Assembly (NCBI RefSeq): GCF_030316825.1
Contig: NZ_JASZYU010000001.1
Span: 1,612,001 to 1,676,000, forward strand
Source of the DNA: Variovorax fucosicus
GTDB taxonomy: Bacteria > Pseudomonadota > Gammaproteobacteria > Burkholderiales > Burkholderiaceae_C
Direction: 5' to 3'
DNA: 64,000 nucleotides
Shown here: positions 48,330 to 56,493 of the stretch, one piece after another
How the letters are laid out: each line of letters begins with the position of its first letter
Numbering within the stretch: the stretch's first letter is position 1
Notes under the pieces: generated by a model
Told to the model about the DNA's origin: nothing
Database searches by the model: none
What the model saw: the letters and a program-made list of their open reading frames with translations, nothing else
Position numbers and translations under genes: made by a program

Positions 48330-49019
48330 TCAGGTGAGCGCCGCCAGCAGCGCCGTGGACTCGGCATGCGCGCCGAACACGCCGCCCTGCATCGTGATCA
48401 TCTTGAGCGCGGCCAGGTGGTTGCCGTGGTCGGTGGCGGCAGTGCAGTCCGACAGCAGCAGGCATTCGAAGCCGCGGTCGTTGGCGTCGCGCATGGTGGT
48501 GTGCACGCACACGTCGGTGGTGATGCCGGCCAGGATCAGGTTCTCGATGCCGCGCGTGCGCAGGATGAGTTCCAGGTCGGTGGCGTAGAACGAGCCCTTG
48601 CCCGGCTTGTCGATGACGACCTCGCCCGGCAGCGGCGCCAGCTCCGGAATGATGTCCCAGCCCGGCTCGCCGCGCACCAGGATGCGGCCGCACGGCCCAT
48701 CGTCGCCGATGCCCACGCCGTTGGCGCCGATCTGGCGCGAGCGCCAGCGCTTGTTGGGCGGCAGGTCGGCCAGGTCGGGCCGGTGCCCTTCGCGCGTGTG
48801 GATGATGTGAAAGCCCAGAGGCCGCAATGCCGCCAGCGTGCGCGCGATCGGCTGGATCGGCGCCTGCACCAGCGACAGGTCGTAGCCCATCACGTCGACA
48901 TAGCCGCCCTTGCCGCAGAAGTCGGTCTGCATGTCGATGACGATGAGCGCGGTGTTCTCCGGACGCAGGTCGCCGTTGTACGGCCAGGCGTAGGGTTGGG
49001 CTGCAACGGTGGCGGTCAT
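48330..49019 (-). CDS. isochorismatase-fold cysteine amidohydrolase (biuret hydrolase-like), copy 2
   Basis: The product has 229 residues with the same triad as copy 1: D29 (VIDMQTDF), K141 ([11 protein letters not shown]) and C171 ([19 protein letters not shown]). The two copies are clearly related but differ in the lid regions (here [18 protein letters not shown] and [10 protein letters not shown]), so they probably prefer different ureides. The ATG at 49019 lies 10 nt after the permease stop codon; the frame is open to 49052. It is placed between the permease and ATPase genes, so it is integral to the operon. Confidence 0.83.
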   Translation of the reverse strand: MTATVAAQPYAWPYNGDLRPENTALIVIDMQTDFCGKGGYVDVMGYDLSLVQAPIQPIARTLAALRPLGFHIIHTREGHRPDLADLPPNKRWRSRQIGANGVGIGDDGPCGRILVRGEPGWDIIPELAPLPGEVVIDKPGKGSFYATDLELILRTRGIENLILAGITTDVCVHTTMRDANDRGFECLLLSDCTAATDHGNHLAALKMITMQGGVFGAHAESTALLAALT

Positions 49020-49029
49020 GGGATGTCTT

Positions 49030-49950
49030 TTACCGTGTCGAAGAGAGTTCACCCGGGCTGCCGATCGCCACGCTGCCCGGCTTGCAGGTGAGGACCAGGA
49101 TCACGAGCGTGAGCACGTAGGGCACCGTGTTGAACAGGTGATAGCCCCAGCCCACGCCAACCGACTGCAGCGCCGGCCCGATCGCACCCGCACCGCCGAA
49201 GAGAAATGCTGCGCCGACGCAGCGCAGCGGGCTCCAGCGCGCGAAGATCACCAGCGCCACCGCGATCAGGCCCTGCCCGCTCGAGATGCCTTCGTTCCAG
49301 CTGCCCGGATAGAACAGCGTGAGCGATGCACCGCCGAGCCCGGCGATGGCGCCGCCCGCCGTGGTGGCCGCGATGCGGATGCCCGACACCGAGTAGCCCA
49401 GTGCGCGCGTGGCGTTGGCCGAGTCGCCCGCCATGCGCACCAGCAGGCCGGCGCGCGTGCGGGCGAAGGCCCACCAGAGAAACACCGCGAGCACGATGCC
49501 GATCGGCACCAGCGCATTGATCTGCAGCGCCGCGCGCACCACCGTGTTATCGCTCCAGAAGCCGAGCGGAATGGCCGGGAGCTGCGGCGCCTGCGGCTGA
49601 ATCAGCGGCTTGCCGAGGTAGAACGCGAGCCCAGTGCCGAACAGCATCAGCGCGATGCCGGTGGCCACGTCGTTGACGCGGTCGAGCGAGCACAGCAGGC
49701 CATGCAGCAGCGCGAGCACCGCGCCGGCCGCGGCACCGACCAGCACGCCGATCCAGGCCGAGTCGGCGAGGTAGGCCCCGCCGAAGGCCGCCATGGCCGA
49801 CAGCACCAGCACGCCTTCGAGACCCAGGTTGATGCGGCCCGATTTCTCGGTGAGGCATTCGCCCAGGCTCACGAACAAGAACGGCGCACCCACGCGCAAG
49901 GCGCCGCCGACGATGCCGGCCACGAGCGCGATCCACTGGTCGGCGGTCAT
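49030..49950 (-). CDS. BMP/nucleoside-type ABC transporter permease 2
   Basis: The product has 306 residues and about nine membrane helices, with the family-specific [26 protein letters not shown] and [24 protein letters not shown], matching permeases such as YufQ. The ATG at 49950 overlaps the stop codon of the other permease gene (ATGA). It partners the 360-residue permease at 49947-51029. Confidence 0.9.
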   Translation of the reverse strand: MTADQWIALVAGIVGGALRVGAPFLFVSLGECLTEKSGRINLGLEGVLVLSAMAAFGGAYLADSAWIGVLVGAAAGAVLALLHGLLCSLDRVNDVATGIALMLFGTGLAFYLGKPLIQPQAPQLPAIPLGFWSDNTVVRAALQINALVPIGIVLAVFLWWAFARTRAGLLVRMAGDSANATRALGYSVSGIRIAATTAGGAIAGLGGASLTLFYPGSWNEGISSGQGLIAVALVIFARWSPLRCVGAAFLFGGAGAIGPALQSVGVGWGYHLFNTVPYVLTLVILVLTCKPGSVAIGSPGELSSTR

Positions 49951-51029
49951 GCAGTGGTCTCCTTCACCAGCTTGGGCTGAACCGCGCGCGGCATGCGGTT
50001 CCTGAGCAGCGTCTTCCAGTCGACCATGCGCAGGCCTTCGCTCGCCAGGATCAGCACGAAGGCGATGCCCTGCAGCACCTGCACCGACGCATCGGGCAGG
50101 CCGAGCCGGCGTTGGAGCAGGCTGCCCGCCGCGCCGAAGCCCCCGAACAGGATGGCCACGGGGATGATCGCAATGGGGTTGTGCCGCGCAATGAACGACA
50201 CCAGGATGCCCGCGTAGCCGTAGCCCGCGATCATCGAAGCGTTGGCATTGGTATGCACTGCCGCCACCTCGACCGCACCGGCCAGCCCGGCGCAGGCGCC
50301 ACCCAGGCCGCAGGCCGCGAGGATGAGCCGCGTGGCCGGCAGGCCCACGAGTTGCGCGGTGCGCGGATTGCCGCCGACCACGCGAATCGAGAAGCCCGAC
50401 GCCGTGGCGCGCAGCCAGAGCCCGAGCCCGATGCAGGCCACCGCGGCAATCGCCAGGCCCCAGTGCACGTCGGAGCCGAACATGCCGCCGATCAGCAGCC
50501 CTTCGGCCAGCGGATGCGTCGAGGGCTTGTTCAGGCTGGCCGGGTCGCGCAGCAAGCCTTCGACCAGGTGCTTGAAGATGCCGATGGCAATGTAAGCGAG
50601 CAACAGGCTGCTGATGGTTTCGTTGATGCCGCGGTACTGGCGCAGCCATCCGGCCAGCATGATCCACAGCGCGCCGGCGACGGCGCCGGCGAGGCACACG
50701 AACACGGTGCCGACGATGTTGCCCGGCAGCGGCACGATGTAGGGCAGCGCGGCGCAGGCCAGACCGCCTAGCACCAGCGCGCCTTCGCCGCCGATGATGA
50801 TGAGCCCCGCACGCGCCGGAATCGCGACGCACAGCGCCGTCAGCATGAGCGGCGCGGCGCGCTGCAGCGTGTTCTGCCACGAGAACCAGTCGCCGAACGC
50901 GCCCTTGAACAGCGTGATCCACACGTCCACCGGATTGACCCCGGCGAACCAGACCAGCACCCCGAACACCAGCAACGCCGCCGCGATGGCGAACGCCGGC
51001 AGGGCGATTTCCTTAATGGCGTTGCGCAT
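49947..51029 (-). CDS. BMP/nucleoside-type ABC transporter permease 1
   Basis: The product has 360 residues with about nine membrane helices; ARAGLIIIGGEGALVLGGLACAAL and GGNPRTAQLVGLPATRLILAACGLGGACAGLAGAVEV correspond to YufP-like permeases. Together with the second permease it forms the importer channel. A 90-nt repeat separates it from the upstream binding protein gene, starting 3 nt after that gene's stop codon. Confidence 0.9.
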   Translation of the reverse strand: MRNAIKEIALPAFAIAAALLVFGVLVWFAGVNPVDVWITLFKGAFGDWFSWQNTLQRAAPLMLTALCVAIPARAGLIIIGGEGALVLGGLACAALPYIVPLPGNIVGTVFVCLAGAVAGALWIMLAGWLRQYRGINETISSLLLAYIAIGIFKHLVEGLLRDPASLNKPSTHPLAEGLLIGGMFGSDVHWGLAIAAVACIGLGLWLRATASGFSIRVVGGNPRTAQLVGLPATRLILAACGLGGACAGLAGAVEVAAVHTNANASMIAGYGYAGILVSFIARHNPIAIIPVAILFGGFGAAGSLLQRRLGLPDASVQVLQGIAFVLILASEGLRMVDWKTLLRNRMPRAVQPKLVKETTA

Positions 51030-51059
51030 GATGCGTGCCCCTGTCTTCAGGCGCGGGCA

Positions 51060-51148
51060 GCCGCGGAACCGGTTTTTCCGGGCCGCCGGCTGCGCCCCCT
51101 TGCAAAGGGGGTTGGCGAAGCGACACGCAGTGCGCGAAGGCTGGGGGA
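51060..51148 (-). repeat. stop-codon-adjacent repeat, copy 3 (BMP/permease gap)
   Basis: The 89-nt unit shares ccgcggaaccgg, tttccgggccgcc and gggggttggcgaagcgacac with copies 1 and 4. It begins 3 nt after the BMP stop codon on the minus strand and lies inside the operon. Confidence 0.75.
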
Positions 51149-51150
51149 TG

Positions 51151-52266
51151 TCATCCGATGCTACCGAGCACGCCTTCGACCAGGTAGTTCATCTTTTCGA
51201 GCTCGAGGTCGGTCTGCTTGAGCACCTTGCCGGCCGGAACTACCACGGCGCCCTTGTTGTCCTTGATGCCGTCCTTGAAGATGTCGAAGTTGCCCGCGAG
51301 CATCTTGGCTTTGATCTCGTCAGCCTGCTTCTTCGCGGCATCGGTGACCATCGAGCCGTAGGCCGACATCTTCACGAAGCCTTCCTTCAGGCCTCCGCGC
51401 AGGAAGTTGGGGTGCGGCTTGCCGGTCTGCGCCGCGTCGATGATGGTCTTGTACGCGGTGAGCCAGTTCCACTCGGCACCCGTGAGGTACGCGGCGGGCG
51501 CCAGCTTGGCCTGGCTCGCGTGGTAGCCGCACACCATCTTGCCGCGCTTGGCGGCCGTCTCGACCACCACCTTGGGGCCGTCGACGTGCATCGTGAACAC
51601 GTCGCAGCCCTGGTCGGCCAGGCTGTTGGTGGCCTCGGCTTCCTTCACGGCCATCGACCAGTCGCCGGTGAAGATCACGCTGCAGGTGATGCCGGGCTTG
51701 ACCGAGCGCGCACCGAGCGTGAAGGCGTTGATGTTGCGCAGCACCTGCGGAATCGGCTTGGCGGCGACGAAGGCGATCTTGTTGCTCTTGGTCATGTGCG
51801 CCGCGATCACGCCGTTGAGGTACTGGCACTCGTCGATGTAGCCGAAGAAGCTGCCCGCGTTCTTCGGATGCTTGCCTTCCGTCCACATGCCGCCGCAATG
51901 CGAGAAGCGCACGTCGGGGTACTTGGCGGCCAGCGCCAGCAGGTGGGGATCGAAGTAGCCGAACGAGGTGGGGAACAGGAGCTTGGCGCCGTCCTGCGAA
52001 ATCATGCCGGTCATGGTCTTCTGTACCGCGGCGGTTTCGGGCACGTTCTCTTCCTCGACCACCTTGATGCCGGGCAGCTTCTTGATTTCGGCAGCGGCCT
52101 GTGCGTGCGCCTGGTTGTAGCCGTAGTCGTCGCGCGGGCCGACGTAGATCACGCCCACGGTCAGCGGCTTCTGGGCATTGGCAAGCGCGCTCCAGCCGCC
52201 GAGCGTGGTGGCGGCGCCGAGCGCAGCGATGGATTTGAGGGAGTCGCGACGGTTGATCTGGCTCAT
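51151..52266 (-). CDS. BMP-family ABC transporter substrate-binding protein
   Basis: The product has 371 residues. The twin-arginine-like start NRRDSLKSIAALGAATTLGG suggests Tat export. The BMP/Med lipoprotein-type fold shows in VGVIYVGPRDDYGYNQAHAQAA and FPTSFGYFDPHLLALAAKYPDVRFSHCGG. Proteins of this group bind purine nucleosides or their relatives; the neighbouring enzymes argue for a ureide or nucleobase-derived ligand. The ATG at 52266 is favoured by the Tat motif. A possible sigma-54 promoter is at 52324-52339. Confidence 0.9.
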   Translation of the reverse strand: MSQINRRDSLKSIAALGAATTLGGWSALANAQKPLTVGVIYVGPRDDYGYNQAHAQAAAEIKKLPGIKVVEEENVPETAAVQKTMTGMISQDGAKLLFPTSFGYFDPHLLALAAKYPDVRFSHCGGMWTEGKHPKNAGSFFGYIDECQYLNGVIAAHMTKSNKIAFVAAKPIPQVLRNINAFTLGARSVKPGITCSVIFTGDWSMAVKEAEATNSLADQGCDVFTMHVDGPKVVVETAAKRGKMVCGYHASQAKLAPAAYLTGAEWNWLTAYKTIIDAAQTGKPHPNFLRGGLKEGFVKMSAYGSMVTDAAKKQADEIKAKMLAGNFDIFKDGIKDNKGAVVVPAGKVLKQTDLELEKMNYLVEGVLGSIG

Positions 52267-52323
52267 GGTGTGCTCCAAAGAAAAACGGAAACAGGGCGGG
52301 ATTAACTTGGATACAAGACGGTG

Positions 52324-52339
52324 TGCATAAAGCGTGCCT
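52324..52339 (-). promoter_or_regulatory. candidate sigma-54 promoter of the BMP operon
   Basis: Read on the minus strand the site is AGGCACGCTTTATGCA. It has GG at -24 and GC at -12 with exactly ten bases between them and differs from the consensus (TGGCACG-N4-TTGCA) by the first base and the first T of TTGC. It lies 58 bp upstream of the BMP gene start, giving a short leader. Confidence 0.5.
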
Positions 52340-52346
52340 GCGTGAG

Positions 52347-52739
52347 TTAGCCCAGCAGGCTCACGTGTGCGGCCACCACGCGCCAGCCTTGTGCGGTGCG
52401 CATCCAGGTCTGGCTCTGGCGCCCCGTCCTTGGGCTTCCGTGGCGCTGGAACTCGACGTTGGTGGTGGCGAAATCGGTGCCGTAGGTGGTGATGACGGTG
52501 CGCAGGATGTCGCGCGAGAGGCCGGTCGCGGGCCGGCCGGCGCGGAAGTTCTTGATGGCGTCGTAGCCGTAGAGGTTTTCGGTGGCGCCGTAGCGCAGCG
52601 TGTGCGCGCTGTCCCAGAACAGTTCGTCGAGCACGTCGACCTTGTTGTTCACGAGTGCGTCTTCGTAACGCGCGAAGGCGGTGGTGACTTCGGCCACGAT
52701 GTCGGGCAGGTTGATGGCCAGGGACATTGCTTCATTCAT
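52347..52739 (-). CDS. AtzH/HpxZ-family protein (DUF3225)
   Basis: The product has 130 residues of the SnoaL-like/DUF3225 group: [68 protein letters not shown] and [24 protein letters not shown] match HpxZ of oxalurate catabolism and AtzH. AtzH is reported to process 1,3-dicarboxyurea. The start ATG at 52739 is preceded by a tract of five GAAC repeats. It sits between atzE-like and BMP genes. Confidence 0.87.
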   Translation of the reverse strand: MNEAMSLAINLPDIVAEVTTAFARYEDALVNNKVDVLDELFWDSAHTLRYGATENLYGYDAIKNFRAGRPATGLSRDILRTVITTYGTDFATTNVEFQRHGSPRTGRQSQTWMRTAQGWRVVAAHVSLLG

Positions 52740-52752
52740 GTCGGTTACTTGG

Positions 52753-52772
52753 GTTCGTTCGTTCGTTCGTTC
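52753..52772. repeat. tetranucleotide repeat (GTTC)5 in the leader of the AtzH-like gene
   Basis: Five perfect GTTC units (GAAC on the coding strand) lie 14-33 bp upstream of the AtzH-like start codon, between the element at 52793-52990 and the gene. No ribosome-binding site is obvious between the repeat and the ATG. Confidence 0.75.
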
Positions 52773-52792
52773 GGGGCGTGTGCCGAGGACAC

Positions 52793-52990
52793 CGGGTACT
52801 CCCCTCCGCGAATGTCCCCCGCCTTCGGCTCCTCCTTTATTTCGCTGCGTGGAGCACCCGATGCCCTCGGCACGGGACACGCTGTGTTGTGTTCGTCGAT
52901 GAACCGCGGCTCTGACGGATCTCGCCGATGGCGTGCTCTGCGCAGCGAAATAAAGGAGGAGGCCGAAGGCCGGGGGACATTCGCGGAGCA
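52793..52990. repeat. long inverted-repeat element between atzE-like and atzH-like genes
   Basis: Arms at 52803-52849 and 52941-52987 are inverted copies of about 45 nt, identical except for two small insertions: each reads tccgcgaatgtccccc, then a gccttcggc hairpin, then tcctcctttatttcgctgcg (second arm in reverse). A 91-nt spacer lies between. A fragment is present at 20341-20370, so the unit is dispersed in this genome. No gene is seen in the 295-nt gap. It could fold as a large stem-loop in the operon transcript. Confidence 0.75.
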
Positions 52991-53034
52991 GAGCACGCCG
53001 TCGGCGTGATCCCGCCCCGAGCCAACCATCCAGG

Positions 53035-54459
53035 TCATAGCCCCGCCACCGGCGACTGAACCACCCCAGCGCTTTCGAGCGCCGCCGCAACACGCAGCAC
53101 AAGGTCTTCGCGCCACGGTGCACCGATGACCTGCACGCCGATCGGCAAGCTGGCATGCGCGCCCCACACCGGCACGCCGCACACCGGCAGCCCGATGCAC
53201 GAGATCGGCTGCGTCAGCACACCCATGTTCGGGCGCACCGGCAGTTGGTGGCCGTTGATGTCGAACCATTCCGCACCGATCGGCGTCGCGGCGCAAGGCG
53301 TGGACGCAGCCAGCAGGATGTCGAAGCGCTCGAACAGCTTTGCCACCCGCTCCGCATACAGACGCCGCACGCGCTGCGCCCGCGCCACCCAAGCCGCCGG
53401 CAACAGCGCACCGGCGAGGAAGCGGTCGCGCGAGAGCGGTTCGAAGTCTTGCGGGCGCTTGCGCAGGTTGGCCAGGTGCAGCGCGGCGCCTTCCGAATTC
53501 GTGATGAGAAACGCGGCGGCGCGGCCGGCCTCGACCATCGGCAACTCGACGACCTTGCGGGCGCCCAGCGCTTCGGCCACGCGATCGACAGCGCTCAGGG
53601 CGTCGGCCTGCGCGCGCTGGCGGAAGTAGCCACCGAGCACGCCGATGCGCAGTCCGGCCAGGCCGTGCGTCAGTTGCGACGCGGTGGGCTCGATGGCACG
53701 CTGCACGCAGCCGGGATCGTGCGGCTCGACCGCCTCGGGGCCCTGCATCGCGTCGTAGGCGAGTGCGAGGTCGCGCACCGAGCGTGCGAACGGCCCGAGG
53801 TGGTCGAGGCTCGAGATGAACGGGTAGCTGCCGGTGCGCGGCAGGCGCCCGAAGGTCGGCTTGAGCCCGAAGATGCCGCACAGCGAGGCCGGCACACGGA
53901 TCGACCCGTTGGTGTCGGAGCCGAGCGTGAGCGGCACCTGGCCGGCCGCGACCGCCGCGCCCGAACCGCCCGACGAACCGCCCGCGACGCGCGTGAGGTC
54001 GTGCGGGTTGCGCACTGCGCCCACGTGGCTGTTCTCGGTGGTGAAGCCGTAGGCGTACTCGTCCATGTTGAGCGCGCCGACCAGCACCGCGCCGGCGCTT
54101 TCGAGTCGCCGCACCAGGGCCGCGTCCGCGCGCATCGGCGTGCTGTCGCGCTCGATCTTCGAGCCGGCGAGCGTGGGCAGGCCGGCGATGTCGAACAGGT
54201 TCTTGACGGCGAAGGGCACGCCCAGCAGCGGCAGCTCGCGTGTGCGCGCGCCGTTGGCCGAGGCGAGCGATGCATCGACCTGGCCGGCGCGCCGCAACGC
54301 GCGTTCGCGCACCACGTCGGTAAACGCGTTGACGCGTGGTTCGGTCGCGGCAATGCGGTCCAGGCTGGCCTGCACCAGGGCGACGGCACTGACCGCGTTG
54401 CTGCGCACCGCATCGGCCATTGCCGATGCGTCTTTCAGCAGAAGTTCGGCTGCACTCAT
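53035..54459 (-). CDS. atzE: AtzE-family amidohydrolase (1-carboxybiuret hydrolase-like)
   Basis: The product has 474 residues with the amidase-signature triad K86 (FAVKNLFD), S162 (GGSSGGS) and nucleophile S186 (SDTNGSIR). AtzE removes ammonia from 1-carboxybiuret to give 1,3-dicarboxyurea in cyanurate catabolism; HpxX-like relatives act on oxalurate-type substrates. The ATG at 54459 overlaps the atzG-like stop codon. The coupling to a small GatC-like protein is what separates this gene from ordinary amidases. The exact substrate is inferred. Confidence 0.85.
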   Translation of the reverse strand: MSAAELLLKDASAMADAVRSNAVSAVALVQASLDRIAATEPRVNAFTDVVRERALRRAGQVDASLASANGARTRELPLLGVPFAVKNLFDIAGLPTLAGSKIERDSTPMRADAALVRRLESAGAVLVGALNMDEYAYGFTTENSHVGAVRNPHDLTRVAGGSSGGSGAAVAAGQVPLTLGSDTNGSIRVPASLCGIFGLKPTFGRLPRTGSYPFISSLDHLGPFARSVRDLALAYDAMQGPEAVEPHDPGCVQRAIEPTASQLTHGLAGLRIGVLGGYFRQRAQADALSAVDRVAEALGARKVVELPMVEAGRAAAFLITNSEGAALHLANLRKRPQDFEPLSRDRFLAGALLPAAWVARAQRVRRLYAERVAKLFERFDILLAASTPCAATPIGAEWFDINGHQLPVRPNMGVLTQPISCIGLPVCGVPVWGAHASLPIGVQVIGAPWREDLVLRVAAALESAGVVQSPVAGL

Positions 54460-54662
54460 GCCTCCGGCTCCTTCGGCGACACCGGCACGAAGCTCACCGC
54501 GGGCTCCGCATGCGGATCGAGCGGCACGGCCTCGACCAGCGCCGCCATTTCCGCGGCCAGCGCGAAGTAGCGCAGCACGCCGGGGCGATGCTCGGGCCGC
54601 AGCTTCAGGTCGAGCGCCGCGGCAGCCGCGTCGACATAGGCTTCGGTCTGGGCGGGCGTCAT
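54456..54662 (-). CDS. atzG: AtzG-like small subunit (DUF4089)
   Basis: The product has 68 residues: YVDAAAAALDLKLRPEHRPGVLRYFALAAEMAALVEAVPLDPHAEPAVSFVP. The length, the helical GatC-like pattern and the C-terminal D-P-x-x-E-P-A motif match AtzG/HpxX-type DUF4089 proteins, which bind the AtzE amidase as GatC binds GatA. It overlaps both neighbours by four bases (ATPase gene and atzE), typical for coupled subunits. Confidence 0.83.
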   Translation of the reverse strand: MTPAQTEAYVDAAAAALDLKLRPEHRPGVLRYFALAAEMAALVEAVPLDPHAEPAVSFVPVSPKEPEA

Positions 54663-55492
54663 CGCCGGACTTCCCTTTGGAAGATCTCGAGGCTGAGCTT
54701 CTTCGTCGCGATGAAGCTGGCCGCGCTGAGCGTGTCGAGCGTGCGCGGCCGCGCGTCGCCGTAGGCAAGGATCTCGGCCACCTTGGTCGGCCGCTTGGTC
54801 AGCAGCAGCACCTGGTCGGCCAGGTACACGGCCTCTTCGAGGTCGTGCGACACCAGCAGCATGGTGGTGCCGGTCTGCATGAACACCTCCTGCAGCTTCT
54901 CGCGGATGAACAGCGTCATCTCGAAGTCGAGCGCCGAGAACGGCTCGTCGAGAAACAGCACCTCCGGGTTGGGCGCCAGCGCGCGCATGATCGATGCGGT
55001 CTGCTGCTGGCCGCCCGAGAGTTCGTAGGGAAAGCGCTTCAGGTCGAACTTGACGTCGAACGACGCCACCAGCTCTTCCATGCGGCGGTCGACTTCGGCC
55101 TTCGACTTGCCTTCCAGCTTGAGCGGGTAGGCGATGTTATCGATGGTGCGCATCCACGGGAACATCGCTTCGCGGTAGTTCTGGAACACGTAGCCGATCT
55201 TGGTGTCCTTGAGCGACTTGCCGTCGAACAGGATCTCGCCCGAGTCGATCGGGATCAGGCCCGCGATCATGTTGATCAGCGTCGACTTGCCGCAGCCGTT
55301 GGGCCCGAACACCGAGACGATCGCATGCTTCGGAATGTCGAGATCGAAGTTCTCGTAGAGCGGCCAGCCCGCGAAGTATTTGGTCAGGCCGCGCATGGTG
55401 ATGTGCGTGCCGGCCGGCCCGGGCTGGAAAGCCGGCTTCGGCACGTCGGCGTAAACCGGGCCGTTGAGGACAATGTCAGACGAAGCGCGCAT
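54659..55492 (-). CDS. NitT/TauT-type ABC transporter ATPase
   Basis: The product has 277 residues. Walker A is GPNGCGKS, the signature is LSGGQQQ, Walker B is VLFLDEP and the H-loop is LLVSHDLEEA. The Q-loop reads YVFQNYREAMFPW, typical of SsuB/TauB/NrtD-like ATPases. It energises the permease at 55658-56491, with a 165-nt gap that holds a repeat. Its stop codon overlaps the atzG-like ATG. Confidence 0.92.
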   Translation of the reverse strand: MRASSDIVLNGPVYADVPKPAFQPGPAGTHITMRGLTKYFAGWPLYENFDLDIPKHAIVSVFGPNGCGKSTLINMIAGLIPIDSGEILFDGKSLKDTKIGYVFQNYREAMFPWMRTIDNIAYPLKLEGKSKAEVDRRMEELVASFDVKFDLKRFPYELSGGQQQTASIMRALAPNPEVLFLDEPFSALDFEMTLFIREKLQEVFMQTGTTMLLVSHDLEEAVYLADQVLLLTKRPTKVAEILAYGDARPRTLDTLSAASFIATKKLSLEIFQREVRR

Positions 55493-55563
55493 ACAAGCCT
55501 CCAGATGCGGTAATACCGGAACGGGCGAATCGAGGCGCCGCGCAGCGAGCGCCGTTCGTGAGC

Positions 55564-55652
55564 CGCCGCGGAACCGGCTTTGCCGGGCCGCAGGCGGCGC
55601 CCCCTCGCAGGGGGTTGGCGAAGCGACACGAAGTGCGCGAAGACTGGGGGTG
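55564..55652 (-). repeat. stop-codon-adjacent repeat, copy 4 (permease/ATPase gap)
   Basis: The 89-nt unit contains gaaccggctttgccgggccg, ggcgccccctcgcaggggg and ttggcgaagcgacacgaagt. It begins 5 nt after the permease stop codon on the minus strand. Confidence 0.75.
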
Positions 55653-55657
55653 GGCCA

Positions 55658-56491
55658 TTACCTTCCGCTCCAGTGCACGATGCGGCGCTCGGCCACGAGG
55701 AAAAGGATGTTGAGCGCATAGCCCAGCGCGCCGGCCGCGAGGATGGCGGCATACATGCTCTTGACGTTGAGCACCTGCTGCGCGTCGATGATGCGATGGC
55801 CGAGGCCGTTGTCGCTGCCGATGAACATCTCGGCCACGATCACGATCACCAGCGCCATCGACACGGCCGAGCGCAGGCCCACGAACGAGGGCTGCAGGCT
55901 TTCCCAGATCAGCACGTCCTTGAAGATCTGCCAGCGCGAGGCGCCCATCACGCGCGCCGCCATCACGCGCTGCTTGCGCGCGTTGATGACACCGTAGGCG
56001 CTGTTGAAGATGACGATCAGGAACGCGCCGAAGGCCGCGATCGCCACCTTGTTGATGTCGGACACGCCGAAGATCAGCAGGAACAGCGGAATCAGCGCCG
56101 ACGAGGGTGTCGAGCGAAAGAAGTCGATCAGGAATTCGACGCTGCGGTAGGCCTTCTCGTTGCTGCCCAGCAGCACGCCAAGCGGCACGCCGACGATGGC
56201 GGCGATCGCGAACGCCTGCAGCGTGCGCCACACGGTGACCGCAAAGTCGAGCAGCAACGGCCCGCCCGCAAGTCCGGTGATGAGCGCAGAGACGGTGTCG
56301 GCCGGCGTCGGCAGCAGGATCGGCTTGATGAAGCCGAGGCGCACCACCAGATCCCACAGGATGAACAGTGCGATCGGGCCGATGGCGGGCAGCCAGCGGT
56401 CCCACACCGGCTTCTTCGGCACCGCGCTGGCGGTGGCAGCGGCGGCCGGGGGCGCCCACGGCGCGGCGGCGGCAGAGGTCGGTTCGGCCAT
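55658..56491 (-). CDS. NitT/TauT-type ABC transporter permease
   Basis: The product has 277 residues with six hydrophobic segments and the coupling motif RVMGASRWQIFKDVLIWESLQPSFVGLRSA, as in SsuC/TauC. The first 25 residues are an Ala/Pro-rich cytoplasmic extension. The ATG at 56491 is 2 nt after the binding protein stop codon. It works with the ATPase encoded at 54659-55492. Confidence 0.92.
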   Translation of the reverse strand: MAEPTSAAAAPWAPPAAAATASAVPKKPVWDRWLPAIGPIALFILWDLVVRLGFIKPILLPTPADTVSALITGLAGGPLLLDFAVTVWRTLQAFAIAAIVGVPLGVLLGSNEKAYRSVEFLIDFFRSTPSSALIPLFLLIFGVSDINKVAIAAFGAFLIVIFNSAYGVINARKQRVMAARVMGASRWQIFKDVLIWESLQPSFVGLRSAVSMALVIVIVAEMFIGSDNGLGHRIIDAQQVLNVKSMYAAILAAGALGYALNILFLVAERRIVHWSGR

Positions 56492-56493
56492 GG

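Noticed and set aside
51060..51148. Repeat copies considered as ordinary Rho-independent terminators
   Set aside because: The hairpins lack T tracts on the transcribed strand and the copies lie inside operons, where termination would separate transporter subunits.
52766..53156. Open frames across the inverted repeat between the atzE- and atzH-like genes
   Set aside because: They arise from the repeat arms and the tetranucleotide tract, differ in composition from real genes and have no ribosome-binding sites.
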